Shown piece by piece: positions 10,913 to 23,700 of a stretch of 36,002 nucleotides of DNA. Below the pieces are notes generated by a model that saw only the letters and a program-made list of their open reading frames with translations, searched no databases and was not told where the DNA came from. This stretch comes from Priapulus caudatus (lineage: Eukaryota; Priapulida; Priapulimorpha; Priapulimorphida; Priapulidae), in NCBI RefSeq assembly GCF_000485595.1, contig NW_014577088.1, forward strand, positions 808,800 to 844,801, written 5' to 3'. A program made the position numbers and the translations under genes. Each line of letters begins with the position of its first letter. Position 1 is the stretch's first letter.

Positions 10913-12594
10913 AATATATAAATATATCTATTTATGCCTCCGTTGGCCGGGACTGTGACCACGCTCACGTGTCCTATTCCCCGCTTCAGCGGAGGCATTG
11001 TAAGGTCGAATCTATAGTACATCGCTCCCTTCAAACAGAAGAGAAACAATCGCGTATCTCGTAAGTTGCACGTCATGCACCGAAGCCTGGCAGGTGCTAA
11101 TTCCCGCTGGACTATAAAGGTACTGAGCATCGATTACCTAACAGTGACTAAAGCCATGGATGCATGCATTGACATGTATATATATATATACGTAGATGCA
11201 GTGACGAGCTTCAGCGGCGTATACTACTCATTGTAAGAACAACTGGCGACTCGGGTATTGATATCACAAGCATCGTCGGTGCCGTCAACGACGTCGGCTA
11301 CAGCGCACTCGTTCTCCGCAAAGAAATTCATACAAATCAGTGTCTCCACGATAGTCTTTATTTACAACAATAGCGATAGAAAGCTGCATGTGAGCGACAC
11401 ACGGCATCACGAACAAACCTACCTGTGCTCTTCAACAAAAGCTACGCCCGCGAGAGTACTGCTACATACACATCCCCTGTTAAATTTCACAAGTATAACG
11501 TGCAATGTACGTAGGGGGCTACCACATATACCACTACACTGCCTCTACGACGTTCCCAGGAATGCTAAGGCCATATGATTATTAACTACGAGGACCTTTA
11601 ATGCTGAAGGATAGACAGTCATGTTCAGACCGTTATTACCGACCGCTCGAGAATGGTAACGAATTTATTCAAAAGTTGGTGGTCAATTCGAATCTTTTCT
11701 CAGACAAAGAAAGCACCGACGTTCATAAACACCTAATCGCTCTGCCAATACAGAACGCCGTAACCGTTTCCAAACTCTCGTAAAATGTTACTAACAGCAG
11801 ATGGTGGAAAGAAAAAGGCATAACATCGAGTTACATGTATACATGCTGAGTAGCCAGAGTATGGCTGCAGCCATGGCCGTAGCCTGCCGCTGTGTCCCAG
11901 TCATGGTGTCTGAGAGCCTGTCTATACCAGGGTGCGTGCGCACACCAGACCATTCCCCTCTCCCGCTGGTCGTGCGCAAAAAACAGCAATTCGATTTTCA
12001 CCAAGTCGAGTTGTGCAGTGGTAGAACGCCACGCACGTCATTCTTGGCTATGCTCACCGGATGCAACGGCAGGTAACCGAAGCCGCCGCCCTGCTTAATA
12101 TGACAAGCATGCCTTGACCAGGGCGAGAGGTGCAATGGCCTGCTGCTATACACCCTAGGATATCAATCAATAATATATTATTAATAATTATGATAATGAT
12201 AATAATAACATCCTATATTAGGAGTAAACAGACGCGTAGGCAAGGGTGCACCACAGGAAGGACAATTTATAGCTACGGGTGAGCCATTAATATTTAGTGA
12301 GCTGTTCTAAACGACTTTACATCATGCTGCACACATTATCTTGGGGATTGAAGTTGCTGTGACAACCCTATTGTTTATTTCATTTATCCACCCTTCATTT
12401 CGCTCTCACCCCATACTCTTTGTCGTCCACTCGCGTTCTCTGTCTTTCAACTCCTTATTCTCCGCCTCCTCTTTCATTTTGTGATTTCATGTCTTCTCTC
12501 TCAGGCGCGCTTATACTGAATCACCGTATCTTCAATTCGCTTTACTCACTGCTCGTTTCGATCTCACCTTATGTTACTGTTAATCACTTGCATC
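10910..12594. other. Gene-free stretch
   Basis: No recognisable exons. A short TA run lies at 11176-11191 and an ATA/ATT-rich patch at 12170-12210. The pair ATGCCTCCG (10934) and CGGAGGCAT (10991) could form a small stem. Confidence 0.4.
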
Positions 12595-12640
12595 TCTCTC
12601 TTCTCTCTCTCTCTCTGTCTCTCTCTCTCTCACTCTCTCG

Positions 12641-12671
<31 letters not shown>

Positions 12672-12672
12672 T

Positions 12673-12709
<37 letters not shown>

Positions 12710-12752
12710 TTTCTCTCTCACTCTCTCTCTCCTCTTCTCTATTCTCGTCTCT

Positions 12753-12801
<49 letters not shown>
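12595..12801. repeat. (CT)n microsatellite, about 205 bp
   Basis: A CT dinucleotide array with scattered interruptions (CTG, CTCA, TTCT). The Leu/Ser open frames through it are repeat products. Confidence 0.93.
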
Positions 12802-12805
<4 letters not shown>

Positions 12806-14147
12806 GGCTCTCTTCTCACCATCACTAAATCATTTAATTACTCTAGCATATTTTGTTACGTGCAAACATTTTGATTTTCATCCGCGTAAGTTTACTCGTA
12901 ATTAATCAATTACATTAATCCCTAATTGTAGCTAGGCTTACTGCTATATATAGTTGAGCAAAAATAACAACAGGTTGCCTTACACTACCTCGTCAAGACA
13001 AAAATACATACACACATTCTGCGTAAAATCGTAAGAAGGCGAAGAATGTAGGGGAACGTTACGAAGGTATCGTGGGGGGAAATAAATGCTTAATATAGGG
13101 GGTTGGAATAGAAACGGGGCGGGGAGTAATTAAGGGGTACACACGCACGCACGTACACATATGACATGATAAGACAATAGGTGGGTAAGGGCAGGGTGGG
13201 GTGAGGAATATCTTGATACGGGTAGACAAAAAGGGATAGAGGTGCTTGCTAGCTTCACCCTAGCGCTGTAACAGCAACTTCAAGTTACCAAGCATGGGGT
13301 ACGTTCAGATGCCTCTGTGAGGAAGTATCGTCTAGCAATGATGATTCTACAGGAAACTACATAAAAAGAAAACACGTAGCCTATCCGTTAGGCGCCACAA
13401 ATTACATCGATAGATACCAAGATTTGCATACTGCAATGGCAGGTTTCCATCATTACAAAGACATATAAAACAGCAAGAAAATACACACCTTATTGTTAGA
13501 AACCCAACGATTGCATGAATTATTTATTACTTCCGGTTATATGATGACGATGGTAGCATTGTCTACCCAACTGTCCAGTTTTATCCTCGTTCCTAGTGAA
13601 TTCCACAGAGCCCAGCTCTGCTGAAGATTGATATCACCGAACTATACCGGCTCTGCTAAAAGAACTCCTCAAGATATCAGAAGCCAGTGCTATGTATTTC
13701 ACTGCTGATGCCTTGCCCCATACGAACATATCACAGTTCTCTTCTATATGCATGCCTGCTCTCCATTGACGAGGATCAATCCAATTCCAACATTCCTTGG
13801 TTTAGCGCCATTTACGTGTATAGCATCAACCACTGCCTTTGCTCTTAGCCTGCCTCTAGGAAAAATTGGGCATGAAATAGGGCTAAATTACATCAAATAT
13901 AGCCGTGGCTGCCAGCAAACTCCGATTTCATACAGCCATCATAGCAACTGATGGGTGAATTTTTGCCAGATTGCTGCACATCAAATCTGACAATGTAACC
14001 ACGATGCAACAGTTCTGTCACAGCCCGGCAAGTAACCCTCAGGTATCCCCACCAGTGGTCTCACTCCTGCTGCTTCCATCGAAGCGACGAGGCTACGTTC
14101 TGCACCGACATCAGTGTCATCGTTCACAAATACACCAGCAGGTGTTC
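12802..14147. other. PLC beta 3' flank and probable 3' UTR
   Basis: No exon is recognised apart from the presumed minus-strand 3' UTR of the PLC beta gene next to 14147. Purine-rich G tracts occur on the plus strand at 13050-13240. Confidence 0.45.
13523..13528 (-). promoter_or_regulatory. Candidate polyadenylation signal of PLC beta
   Basis: The minus strand reads AATAAA (plus strand TTTATT) about 620 nt downstream of the PLC beta stop codon. It is the only good candidate I noted in this stretch, but the hexamer is common by chance. Confidence 0.3.
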
Positions 14148-14288
14148 TCACAACTTCGTGGATTCAATCGCATTGGGAATGAGCTGTGATTCATTAGCAT
14201 TGTCTGAGCTACCGACTCCTTCCTGACTGTATTCAGCAAGCACCTCCTGTAACTTGTCATCCACCTCTTTCTCCAGGCCCAAGCGTGT
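14148..14288 (-). CDS. PLCB: PLC beta last coding exon
   Basis: Acceptor TTTGTTTGCAG, phase 0, 46 codons and TGA at 14148-14150. It begins [20 protein letters not shown], the end of the coiled C-terminal domain, followed by an Asn/Ser-rich tail ending ESTKL. TKL fits a class I PDZ-binding terminus, as in other PLC betas. Confidence 0.9.
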   Translation of the reverse strand, partial: TRLGLEKEVDDKLQEVLAEYSQEGVGSSDNANESQLIPNAIESTKL

Positions 14289-14751
14289 CTGCAAACAAAT
14301 GGATGGAATTTTTCTGTGACAACCTCGCACACGATCGTCAATCAAACACACAAATATTTCATGTAACACACATTCAACGCAATTAACAGAGCTTTGACTT
14401 CCCCTGCAATCTTCCCCGTTGTGACAAATTATACTTGTTTCTACTACTGGCGACTGGAGGGTTTTCTAGTGTCCTACATGCAAAATTTTTGACAACTACG
14501 TCAATTTGCACATGTAACCATGCCGTCTGAAATCTACTTGAGTCTCTCTTACACTAAGTTTCTCCCGTTCGAGCTGGTTGCTCAGTTCCTTGTAGGCTTC
14601 ATCCTGCCGTTGCTTTGCTTTTTCGTATGCATCCAATAACTACAAGTACGAGGTAAGCATATAAGATGTCACATTCACTTTCACAAAAACAAGATACATG
14701 CTTCTTCAAAAGCCTTCTATAAAAACAATGATTCATATCAAGTCAGATCTA

Positions 14752-14799
<48 letters not shown>

Positions 14800-17700
14800 T
14801 GACGTGTGGAATGAAAAAGCATACGGTGATACCATTGATGTCAGTCAGTTCCGTTTGTTAATATTTAAGTAATTGGTATATTTTGTTGTACGGTCTTGGT
14901 TATTTCTATTGATTCCATCCCGAGTGGAACATTTACTGCTTTGACAATAATGCGAATGACATAGGGATTGGTGGTTAACGATCACGTTGGGTGAAGCCTA
15001 CCTTATGTCTCTCTGAGACGACCCTGTTGATTTGTTTCTGCTCGATCTCACGTTTTCGGCGCGAGATCTCTGCCTTGTCATTGCACGTTCTTGTTAGCTT
15101 CTTCTTCTCTTCACGACCTTGTCTCTGACTACGCTCCATCACAGCTGAGACTTCCCTACAAGTAGCCAGGCAGCGGTGGCATATTAGACATTTCTAAACC
15201 AAATAGTCTTAGCACACCTGACATTAAATTGACTACGTCACGAATTTTCTATGGTGATATTTGTAAACATATTGTTGCCATTTTTTTACATTAAAAGTAA
15301 GTACGAACGGGACTAAGTGTATCGTCAAATTCTTACCTGATAAGATTGTTTCTCAACTAGTTAAAAATCAACAAAAACCTGGACGATTTCTATTATTATC
15401 CTGACATTAATTGCTTGATGTATGAGTCACAAGTGTATGTTTACATCGAACAATATAGGAATATCGGAAGTATAATGCAGCAATTTAACCATAAAAAGTG
15501 ATCAGAATTACTTACATTTTGTGAAAAAGTGGAAATATATTTTGTAGTTTTACTATTTACGGTGACGTAATCACTTTAATATACTACTAATATGAATTTA
15601 AATTGAGTTATTATTCATTCACTCTCTTGTTCTCCTCCCTAATTCGTCCTTTCTCCACTCTTTATCACTCTCTCTTTCTCTTTGTATGTCTCTTTATCTT
15701 TCGCGCATCCCATGTCCGCCGCTGTTTCTCCCGTTGCCTATGATTCTGCCGCTATATACTTTCGCTTGTTATAGTTTACGGTAAGCAGCATTTATACACA
15801 AAAAGCTCGAGATGCCGTATTAGGTCAAAAGGAAATCCTCTTATTTGTCTAGTGACACGAGCTGGTCCTACCTGTCATGGAGGTTCTGCAAAGCCTTGTG
15901 CTGAGAGTGCAAGGAATTGTCCAGAAGTTTATCTAATGTGTCATAAAGCTGTGACAAGAAAAATCGTCAGTGATCAGCCACGAATAATTCGACAACGAAT
16001 CATCACGTATATTCCTATCAACCCACACCCATCTGCATAATCACAAAGATCACAGCAATATGAAATATTATTTTAAAGAATAAATCAATTCTGATTTAGA
16101 TCGTGGTTACGGGTAAGGAAACGAACTGAATGGAGGATCAGAGGATAAGTCAGATATGGCTCAGGTTGTGAGCGGGTTGAGCTATGAATGAGATCATGGG
16201 ACTGGCCACGGATTCAAATATTGACCATGTTATGGGTTGGAACATATGTTAAAGTTAGGGTAAGGCCAGCATTATATTGGCGTGATGGCCTTTGGGTCGG
16301 CTCGCAAGTGAGGTATTGGGTAGAATGTGGGTCTGTTATGGGTCAGTCACGGGTTAGGTTGCAAACATGGACACCGACCAGAAATTGCCACGTTAGGAGC
16401 TTACGATTGTGTGGTGCTTGACGTGGACAGCCTTGAGGCTGCTGCTGAGGTCCTGACACAGACTGATCATCGACTGAGCATGCGTCTTGCGCAGCACCTG
16501 CATACGCTCATCGTGCATGATCTCCAGCTGAGTGAGCAACAACGTACGCTCCTGGTGCAGCTTCTCAGTCTCCCTACAACACGCGTGTCGACACATCAGC
16601 GCACAAAATACAAACGAAAAGTGCGAGCAAAACCAAAATGCAGTTAGATTCAATGAGCCAAGCTGAACGCAAGGGCGCTCGACTCAATTACGCACGTTTC
16701 CGACTTCTGCTGTAACTTACTGGGCTGAGTCGGGTCGCACTTTCTTGAGAGATTTGTTGTGGCTTTTTTCCAGAGCAGACCTCTCTTTCGTCAATGCTGC
16801 CTTCATCTTTTCTTCTCTCTGCCTTCCCTGCTGCTGCCTCTCTTCGCGTATCTGCCAAAGAGTAAAACGAAATACATGACTAAAAAATAAACTTGGTGAA
16901 CTATGAATTAGCTATATACATGCGGGACCGAGATATTTAAGACATTAAATATTGCAGTCAATTTGGGAAAAGGTTAGTTGGTCAAGAAATTGAAACACGT
17001 TCGTTTCAGTATGAAACACTGAAGGAATATGCTAGAAAATAGAGTGTGAGAGCTAAAGATCTCAAGGATGCAATTGTGGTAAGAGGATAGTAGAGATTCA
17101 TAGCCATAGCCTTCCTACCCGTTCATGTTGGGCCAACAGTTGCTGTATTTCTTTCTGTTGCTTCTGTGTAGCTTTAGCATAGTCCTTGTGTTCTTGTAAG
17201 CTTGCTAGAGAAGGTCCATTCAGCAACAAGGTCTCTGTAACAGGGAAATAAAATCTATACAAGTGACATTTACGTTTATGATTTATTACATGACATTTCA
17301 TACGCTTACGTGCTCATTTAGCTGTTACATCTTAATGCATGTTCTAGCATACTCCTTACAGACCATTATAAACCATTACATCATGCATCGATACAAACCT
17401 TACATAATTATATACTATCTTACGTTGCTACTTACATCATCACATCCTCATATTTGCGCATTTTATTCATGTTATTATTACAATAAATCGGATAATACTA
17501 ATTGAAAAACACATTGTATGGTTCAACATTTATGTGTTTGCTCCATATGAATCTTACCGATAGTTTCCTCTGTTAGAAATGTGCCATTCTCTGTGGGTGC
17601 CTCATTCACTGACCTCTGGGTTGAAACATTTGAGCCTGAAACCGTGCACAACATGACATCAACGCACAACATCACATAAGAGTGAGCACGTGATAGTGAA

Positions 17701-20700
17701 AACGTCATTTGTTACTGTAATTTTTACTGCCCACAAGTATGAGCGTGAGGTTATTTTTCTAGGCATGTCCTCTACAGAGCAAACCCTCAACCTCTTCTCC
17801 AAACTTCTCTCAAACTTGCTCTATGTTAACGTACGGATTTGCTGCCATTCATACCTGCGGGGGCTGCAACCTGGCCCTCCTGACGTGTGACGTTCTGTGG
17901 CTGGGGTGACGTTGGCTGTGTGGACGTGTGAGCTCGCGCGACACTAACGCCCTCACTGTCCACGCTCGGCACCTGTTTACTCGGCGTCCCGATCACCGAT
18001 ACCTTGGCCGACTTTCTTCCAGACTTCACCGGTTCCACCTCAGAGTGTATTTCTGACTGCAGTACGATCATTCATCAATTATTCATTCCGGCATTAATAC
18101 GAAAAGTGCACATACTACCAGGTATAAATCGTGCTGAAAGTAGAGCGGTACTTTCTACCTACATTCTACTTTCTACCTTTACATACGCGGTACCTTTACA
18201 TACGCTACCTTTACATACCTTTACATATAGCGGTACTTTCTACCTTTACATACCAGCAAGGAATCATTGAAGATAAACCCAAATAGGTGGTGTAGTTATG
18301 TAGGTATGTAAGTATGTAATGTAGGTACGTATACTGACAGGTAATTAACATGGACAGGTAATAGTACAAGAAGTACAATATAAGTACAAGCAGGCAGGTA
18401 GGTATGATAACTAACAAAGAATGTAGCTGTGCTAACGGGCAGGTAGAAGTAATAGACTTGTTGTAGAAAGCAAGCATGTGTGGTGGAGTATATCATCTAT
18501 ATATATAAAGTTGTTCAGCCGAATTAGTCCGTACTCGCATAACTAGAGAACTCTGCAGCCTAGAGGAAAACTAAAGATATTTTCAGAATCAGCACGCCTG
18601 GGAAGTGGTTCTGGCTAAAACAAAAATTTAAAAAAGTTAAAAAGTAAAAAATTGATAAAAATTCTATTCATCAATAGAGGGCGGTGCGTACAGATTAACA
18701 TCACGTACGTGTGAATCCATGGTGTATACCCTTAATGGCGCAGTGGCCTAATCACTAGAACATCCGTCTCCTACAACGTGATTCCGGGTTTGAGTCCCAG
18801 CTGGGGAACTTATTTTCTCATTTTTTTCATTTTTTTCCCTTTACCTATACCTCTTTAGTATGTATTATTTTTAATTGTTTACTTTTAATTTTTAATTTTT
18901 AATGTCTTATCTTTTGATTTCTCATTATTTTTTTACTGTTTGGGATGGGATGGGATGGGATGTGGTGCGATGGGATGGAATGGGATGGCATGGCATGGCA
19001 TGGGATGGGATGGGATAGGATGGGATGGGATGGGATGGGATGGGATGCGGTGCGATGGGATGGGATGGCATGGAATGAATGGATGGATGCATGGACGGAT
19101 GCATGGATAGATAGATAGTTAGATTTTTGTGGGTATTTTCCTTTCAACCAAGCGGTCACCAACTGCGTAACGCCACTGATTTCCCCGGGCAACGCCGGGT
19201 ATCCCGCTAGTACAGACATACGGTGATGTGATGGTTGTGCTGGAAAGCTGCTATACGTACGTCCGAAGTGTGGCTACCACCGCTGCCATCGTCATCATCG
19301 TCATCCATGAGGCTCTTCAGCTGAGCAGCATGCTTCTCCTGCAGAGACTGGTAAGCTATAGGGTTTGCCAGAGCATCGGCAAAGTCTGCAAGAAATAGAG
19401 GGCACTGAACTGACCGACCCAGCATAAAGCTTCCAGCTGCTGTTGTGTTACCTATCGCTAAATAGAAAAACGCGTGTGAACGTTCATGCAACTGCTCTAT
19501 GTGATAGCCGATCTACTAACATGTATTAATAGCATGCAAATAGCAGTGGTTACGAGATCGAGAAGAATGTGCGATGCTAGCTGCACGTGAGATTTAGCAA
19601 AGAATGCTGAAAGTCTGAAGCTTTAGGGTAAGGATGTGCAGGGAGGCACGGTTAAAATATGGACACTTTCGGATATTACTAATTTAGTTCTACAAGTCTG
19701 CTGCAGTGTTATAATAGTATTAGGATGCCAGGACCATGACATTGCAACTTCAACACAGCCAGAACTATATGCTATGTACCCACATTTGCCACAACTCCTC
19801 AACCCCATCCCTACCACCAGTTCCTAACAGGTTTTCCAGCAGAAATATATGTGTGCATATACGTTTGAGTTCAGTGGTCAGGCATGGACATGAGCCAGAA
19901 AGGCAAAATCATATAAAGAAACAGAGAGCTGGTTGACCACTAGCAGCTAAACAAGACCGAAGTGAGCGAACCCATCGCCTGATCTGTTATACGTGCGGTG
20001 CCTTGAACCCAATAATTTTCAGTTTCCACCTACACCTACGCCCTGTATCATACGCTAGAGAGTTGTTCGATATGCATTAAATATATTCTTATACACCCAG
20101 ACATGCAAGAGATAAGAGATGGTTGCTGAGAAAATCGTTCGTGATTACATAATGTTACTGCAGCAACTATTAGTATTATTTAATTCTCTTCACAAGAGCC
20201 TGCATAAGCGGTTTAATCTACACTCAGCTGCAACCTAGCAGAATTTCTATATGTGATATATGTATAGAGTATATATATATATAAAGGGAGTGTGTTCTGG
20301 ATTTCACACTCCGAAAACGGCTGTGTATATCAGAGTCCAGTGGCGGATCCAGAAGTGAATTTTATGGGGGGGGGGCGAATCATGCGAGCTGAAGGGCACG
20401 AAGCGCTCGAGGGGGGAGGATGTTAGGCTAAAATACCCTTGCCCTGAAAATTCTAAGGGGGGGGGCGACTGCCCCCTGCGTGCCCCCTGGATCTGCCATT
20501 GGAGTCAATACAGTGCTGGACGGATAACTAGCAACTATCATGCGGGAACATCAATGCTCACGTACGATGCAAGACAAATTCACCTAGATGTGTATAGACA
20601 ACGTGTGCACACCCCACATATAAATGTGACACATACACGCAAATTTGAGACATAGAAGATATAATAATTCTGACACACGTACACATAAATGTGACATGCA

Positions 20701-23700
20701 TAGATACAAACATGACACATTTGGAGTGCCAGTAACACCATCACAAAAGAAACACCAGATACAATGCAGACAACTATAACACAAAATAGTTTAGATTAGG
20801 ATTAGTTCTCACAGGTGATATAAGGTAGGAAAGATAGCATGTAAGTGATATTTATTTTACCATCACGAGATTATGAAATATGCACAATAATAACAGATAA
20901 TAGAATTATTTAGGTTATACATTATGTGGCAATGGTCTATGCAGCAATGTTGACTTCAATGGTGTTGAAGCATATTTTGTCACGAGGGCTATTTATAGTC
21001 CTTAACTGATGATTGATACATAGTGTCTGACTGTGACTGACCAACAAGCAAACAGGCATTCACAAAACGTACGCGCGTGATTTTCTATGACACAGAAGCT
21101 GGCTGACGACAAACGAATCCTGGCTCCTGCCTACAGAGGGAGCCACAATCATACCATTACGCATCTTCTGGAAAAGCAGAGGGTTTTCAAGCCGTCTTAC
21201 ATATCCTGAAAGATAACATTCAAATAAAACCTAACTGCGTAACAGAGCAGCGTGCACACATGCACACACATGCTCATGCTCATGCAATCATCTGTAATAG
21301 AGAATGTACGCACACGTGAATGTACATACACCTCACATGCACGTACATGCAGACACTACTACTACAGCCTATATATTCATTCATTCCACGCAACACATCC
21401 CCACCAACCTAAACACACGCGGACGCGGGCGCACACTCGCGAACGTACACGCACGCACACACGCTAATAACTGGTCACATTACCCCCCTCCACTGAATGT
21501 TATATCAAATCTTGATGAGTGCTCTGCGATCAGGCAGATACCATATATGTCTTTGGGTGAATAATAACATTCTCAGCATTGCATGGTAAATTAACCGTTT
21601 ACTTTGCCTTTAGTGTAAATAACAAACAAATGATTATCAGCAACCTTTCACTATGTCCTTAGTATGAATAATAGAAAACCCATTACCAGAAACAGGTCCG
21701 TTTTCCACCGTGCAAATAATTAGAGCACCCTATACGTTACTAATCCTCCATGTTACTATTATTGTTACTAATAAATCAAACGATTCTCAGCTGCACTGTA
21801 CTTTACTCTATGTGTGAATTGCAAACAAACGCACATCAGTAACCATGACATAAATTTTAATGGGTTTCAGGTACTCAGTATGGATAATATAATATATTAT
21901 ATATATTATATATAACCACAATTGTAACCTTTACCTCACAATCCAATACTCTTTGTTAAATATCTCTGACCTGATGTTATTGTTTAGTGAATATTAGGTA
22001 AAGCTGACTCTGTACTCAACCCTACAGTAGTGTTTAGCACACACATTCACTATACATATCCCATTACCTGCAAATGCATCTGGAACGTAATCACGCACTT
22101 TGATGTACAAGAAAAGTGCGGATGGGAGGCTGAGGGGCTGGTCAGACTCATTGCGCAGACCCATGTGTCTGTACCCCGGCCTCAGGCCCATGATTGGGAT
22201 CACTCGATGACCTATCAACTTTCCAGTATCCTCGTAAGCAGCAATGCGCACACAGGCCAGGTCAGGTAGCACGATCTGAGGATAGTAACACATTCATATA
22301 TCACCTGTGTTTCCTCAAATTCCGCATCGTTGAGTTGTATATGTCATCAATACGGATGTTGTTAACAATGTCTAGCTTTGTCACTATCAGGTACCACCAC
22401 TGCTGTTGATATTTGATCATTCATGCTGCCATCTTTGCTGTGGTTATTAGCGATGCCTCAGTGAGTACTGCTCTTGCTGATAGTAATGTAACTGTCCATC
22501 AACACTTTTGCCACCGTTGGCATCATATTGTTGCTGTTGCTGATAATATCAGTGCAATTAGTATTGCAGATGGTGTAAAAATCTACATATCATCATCCTT
22601 TCTATTGAGTGTTATTATATGGGAGACTTGACTTGATTATATGACGGCTTGTTACTCACCTTTTTAAAGACGAAAGGCTCTTCATTGTAGACAGCGTTAA
22701 TGCCATTATTTGGAACTGTTTTTGTACGAAACTGTTTCCTCTTTGTATCACATGGCAATCCAAACATATCGACCTCAACGTAAGTTCCACATCGTTTATC
22801 TGACAAAAACTGGCCAGATATCACCTGCAACAGGATGCCAACGTCCCTGATCAAGTTATTCTGGATTTACAGTAATTGACACGTTTCAGTGAACAATTTA
22901 TACAGAGCACATTAATCAGAACGTATGAGTGAAAGAAGGGGAAGCGAGAGAAAGAGGAGGAAGGTAACAGGAAGGCTGGTGGAAGACAAAAAAGAGATAT
23001 ATAGTGTACAGGTCCGAAAACAGGATGCCTAAAGAGGCGAGAAACTGTAGAATGGAGAGTGAGCGAGCGAGAGCAAATAGAAATATATTGTTCAGGAATT
23101 AAAAGACAGGTGTACATTCATGTCATTCACTGGCACGCGAGCACATTTCACCTTTATCGTCAGTGAACCAGCAATGATGCCATCCACGGTCGATTCACAG
23201 AATGGGTCAAAGTGACGGTCAGCACGGCGCATGAACTCAGGCTTCAGTAGGTATCCCGTCTTGCCATTGTACTCAAACATACCAAGGTTAAGCTGCATGC
23301 CAAGATCTGCAAAAGTGGCGGATGGACAACATGCATGGTTATTATAGGCCTCAGGCATCAAGTAACCGGACGCATGCAGATGGTGGGGTAGTAATGCTGA
23401 AGGGGTCATTGTCGTATAGTGTACTACATATATGTACCCGAGATAACTATCTGGTATGGTTGGGGCTGGGGTTAGGGTTAGGGTTAAGGTTAGGGTTAGG
23501 GTTAGGGTTAGGTTAGGGTTAGGGTTAGGGTTAGGGAGTAGGCGTAGGCGACTCCCTAGACTAGCATTATATTACATTTATGTATACATATATATATGTA
23601 CCTCGGGTACATATATCTATTACCCTATACGACAACGACCCAAGCCATCATGCCAACGATTACAATGGTTAGCGATAACGTCGATCACCCGAGTCGTGAT

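Larger units (their letters stand above)
18496..19210 (+). mobile_element. Non-autonomous Helitron
   Basis: The start TCTATATATATAAAG after an A and the end CTAG before a T fit Helitron insertion between A and T. A GC hairpin (CCCGG-GCAACG-CCGGG, 19184-19199) lies seven bases before the terminal CTAG, as in animal Helitron 3' ends. No Rep/helicase is present. Inside are a tRNA-Arg-like unit (18737-18809), a T-rich stretch and a GGGAT array. The 3' end is convincing; the exact 5' end is less so. Confidence 0.6.

Noticed and set aside
18737-18809. Functional tRNA-Arg gene
   Set aside because: The A and B boxes are good but the acceptor and anticodon stems contain mismatches and it sits inside a Helitron with a T-rich tail, so it was recorded as a SINE or tRNA relic.
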